The notes beneath the pieces were generated by a model that saw nothing but the letters and a program-made list of their open reading frames with translations, was not told the DNA's origin and did not search any database. A stretch of DNA of 64,000 nt, taken from contig NC_079883.1 in assembly GCF_029227915.1 (NCBI RefSeq), positions 17,734,001-17,798,000 of the forward strand, written 5' to 3'. This DNA is from Hydractinia symbiolongicarpus (taxonomy: Eukaryota > Cnidaria > Hydrozoa > Anthoathecata > Hydractiniidae). Made by a program: the position numbers and the translations under genes. Shown piece by piece: positions 62,647-64,000 of this stretch (position 1 is its first letter; every line of letters starts with the position of its first letter).

Positions 62647-64000
62647 ACATGGACTAGTCCGATCGTAACTTGGGCAGGCACGTGGAACTACGTGATTTAT
62701 GTGTGCGGCCTCTGTTAGGCAGCAAAAGGCCATACTATAGCCTTTAGAGGCCTGTACACGTGGCTGACTGTGTTATAAAGCCATGGCGCAATGGAAAACC
62801 ACTTGGGACGTCGTAGTGCATTGAGAGTGGAAGGATTACACCAATGCTAACCTGTGCAGGCACGTGCAACCACGTGATATACGTGTAAGGCCTTTATTAG
62901 GGTACAAGAGGCTATATTACAGCCGTTAGGGGCCTGTGCGCGTGGCTGACGCTGTTATAAAGCTATGGCGCAATGGAAAACAACTTGGGACGTCGTAGTC
63001 CATTGAGAGTGGAAGGATAAGACCAATGCTATACTGCGCAGGCACGTGGAACAACGTGATTTATGTATAGGACTTTATTAGGGCGCAAAAGGCCATATTA
63101 CAGCCTTTAGGGGCCTGTACACGTGGTTGACGGTCTTATAACGCCGTGGCGCTATGGAAAACAACTTGGGACGTCGTAGTCCATTGAGAGGGGAAGGATT
63201 AGACCAATGATAACCTGCGCAGGAACGTGCAACCACGTGATATACGTGTAAGGCCTTTATTAGGGTACAAGAGGCTATATTACAGCCGTTAGGGGCCTGT
63301 GCGCGTGGCTGACGCTGTTATAAAGCTATGGCGCAATGGAAAACAACTTGGGACGTCGTAGTCCATTGAGAGTGGAAGGATAAGACCAATGGTAAACTGC
63401 GCAGGCACGTGGAACAACGTGCTTTATGTATACGGACTTTATTAGGGCGCAAAAGGCCATATTACAGACTTTAGGGGCCTGTACACGTGGTTGACGGTCT
63501 TATAACGCCGTGGCGCTATGGAAAACAACTTGGGACGTCGTAGTCCATTGAGAGTGGAAGGATAAGACCAATGCTAACCTGCGCAGGCAAGTGCAACCAC
63601 GTGATATGCGTGTAAGGCCCTTACTAGTGTACAAGAGGCTATATTACAGCCCTTAGGGGCTTGTACGTGTGACTGACGCTGTTATAAAGCCATGACGCAA
63701 TGAAAAACTACTTGGGACGTCGTAGTTCATTGAGAGTGGAAGGAGAAGAGTAATGGTAACCTGCGCAGGCACGTGCAACCACGTGATATATGTGTAAGGC
63801 CTTTATTAGGCTGCAAGATGTCATATTACAGTCGTTAGACGCATGTACTTGTAGTTAACGGTGTTATAACGCCATGGCGCAATGGAAAAAAACTTGGGAC
63901 GTCGTAGTCCATTGAGAGTGCAAAAGGCCATATTACAGTCTTTAAACGCATGTACTCGTAGTTAACGGTGTTATATTGCCATGGCGCAACGGAAAACGAC
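62647..64000 (+). repeat. Right-end satellite resembling 29.3-31.6 kb
   Basis: Ordinary satellite. The type order follows parts of 10.7-12.4 kb and 29.3-31.6 kb, with the CAATGCTATACTGCG variant near 63027 and a 107 bp monomer near the end. One base is lost in TATGTATAGGACTT (about 63065). The array continues past the window edge. Confidence 0.88.
63822..63928 (+). repeat. Truncated 107 bp monomer, copy 9
   Basis: Same join at about 63920; the following monomer has the related marker GTCTTTAAACGCATG. Confidence 0.9.

Larger units (their letters stand above)
1..64000 (+). repeat. Satellite DNA array, 182 bp monomer, fills window
   Basis: The entire window is a head-to-tail tandem array; every stretch read aligns to one monomer of about 182 bp. 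Landmarks recur at that spacing throughout: AGGCCTTTATTAGG, CATATTACAG, CCATGGCGCAATGG, TTGGGACGTCGTAGTCC, CCTGCGCAGGCACGTG. Both window ends lie inside the array, so its true length is unknown. About 350 monomers are present. No gene, RNA gene, mobile element or non-repeat stretch over 300 bases was seen. Monomer length is close to one nucleosome repeat, as in many centromeric satellites (established for satellites in general). A centromeric or pericentromeric role here is inference, and a subtelomeric location is equally possible. The family is not one I recognise. Confidence 0.98.

Noticed and set aside
1-64000. CRISPR array
   Set aside because: The repeats are 182 bp and abut with no unique spacers.
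1-64000. TATAAAG followed by GCCATGG in many monomers as a promoter and start codon
   Set aside because: The + strand frame from that ATG ends after about a dozen codons (MAQWKTTWDVVVH in one type) and the arrangement is simply part of the repeat.
1-64000. CENP-B box
   Set aside because: I looked for the TTCG....A..CGGG core on both strands and saw no match in the monomer types read. TTCGTAGTCC is only a superficial resemblance.
1-64000. Telomeric repeats, 5S or other rDNA, tRNA genes, transposon ends
   Set aside because: No short telomere-like unit, no tRNA or rRNA motif, and no sequence departing from the monomer long enough to be an insertion.

Overview
The whole 64 kb window is one uninterrupted array of tandem satellite DNA. 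I find no protein-coding gene, RNA gene, transposable element, CRISPR array or unique sequence. The unit is about 182 bp (for example 49435-49616), so the window holds roughly 350 monomers. All are head to tail in one orientation except one inverted fragment at 5808-5936. An array like this points to a eukaryotic chromosome, most likely centromeric, pericentromeric or subtelomeric heterochromatin. I do not recognise the family and cannot name the organism. A sampled monomer is about 48% GC, purine-rich on the + strand, and keeps CpG at the expected level. That argues weakly against a heavily CpG-methylated, deaminated vertebrate satellite.

The monomers fall into at least ten interleaved sequence types, told apart mainly by the segment between the 'ACAG' and 'CCATGG' positions. 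They are organised into multi-monomer (higher-order) blocks that have been copied repeatedly. From left to right: (1) 1-22193 is an older mosaic. It contains the inverted and rearranged spot at 5.79-6.09 kb, a 3.9 kb block at 9.54-13.46 kb that recurs later, and a 1,745 bp-offset duplication at 16.65-20.03 kb. (2) 22194-43117 is a direct tandem duplication of a 10,462 bp segment. I saw no difference between the copies. Its junction is at an out-of-register CACGTG shared by the two parents. (3) 43118-47794 contains an eight-monomer block copied at a 2,538 bp offset, with about 544 bp present in one copy only. (4) 49151-59504 carries three successive, nearly identical tandem duplications of 1,820, 1,630 and 1,820 bp (ten, nine and ten monomers). 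(5) 59.5-64 kb returns to sequence matching 8.6-15.6 kb and 29-31 kb, up to about 52 kb away, and includes another cluster of truncated monomers.

Nothing here acts as a gene set. The informative content is the array's history (unequal exchange, out-of-register microhomology joins, one inversion) and the monomer's design. It is packed with short perfect palindromes: CACGTG, GACGTC, CCATGG, AGGCCT and CCTGCGCAGG. ACGT-cored sites occur about four to seven times more often than chance predicts. Many antisense reading frames of 60-180 codons exist, but the 182 bp period is not a multiple of three and they behave as by-products of the repeat.
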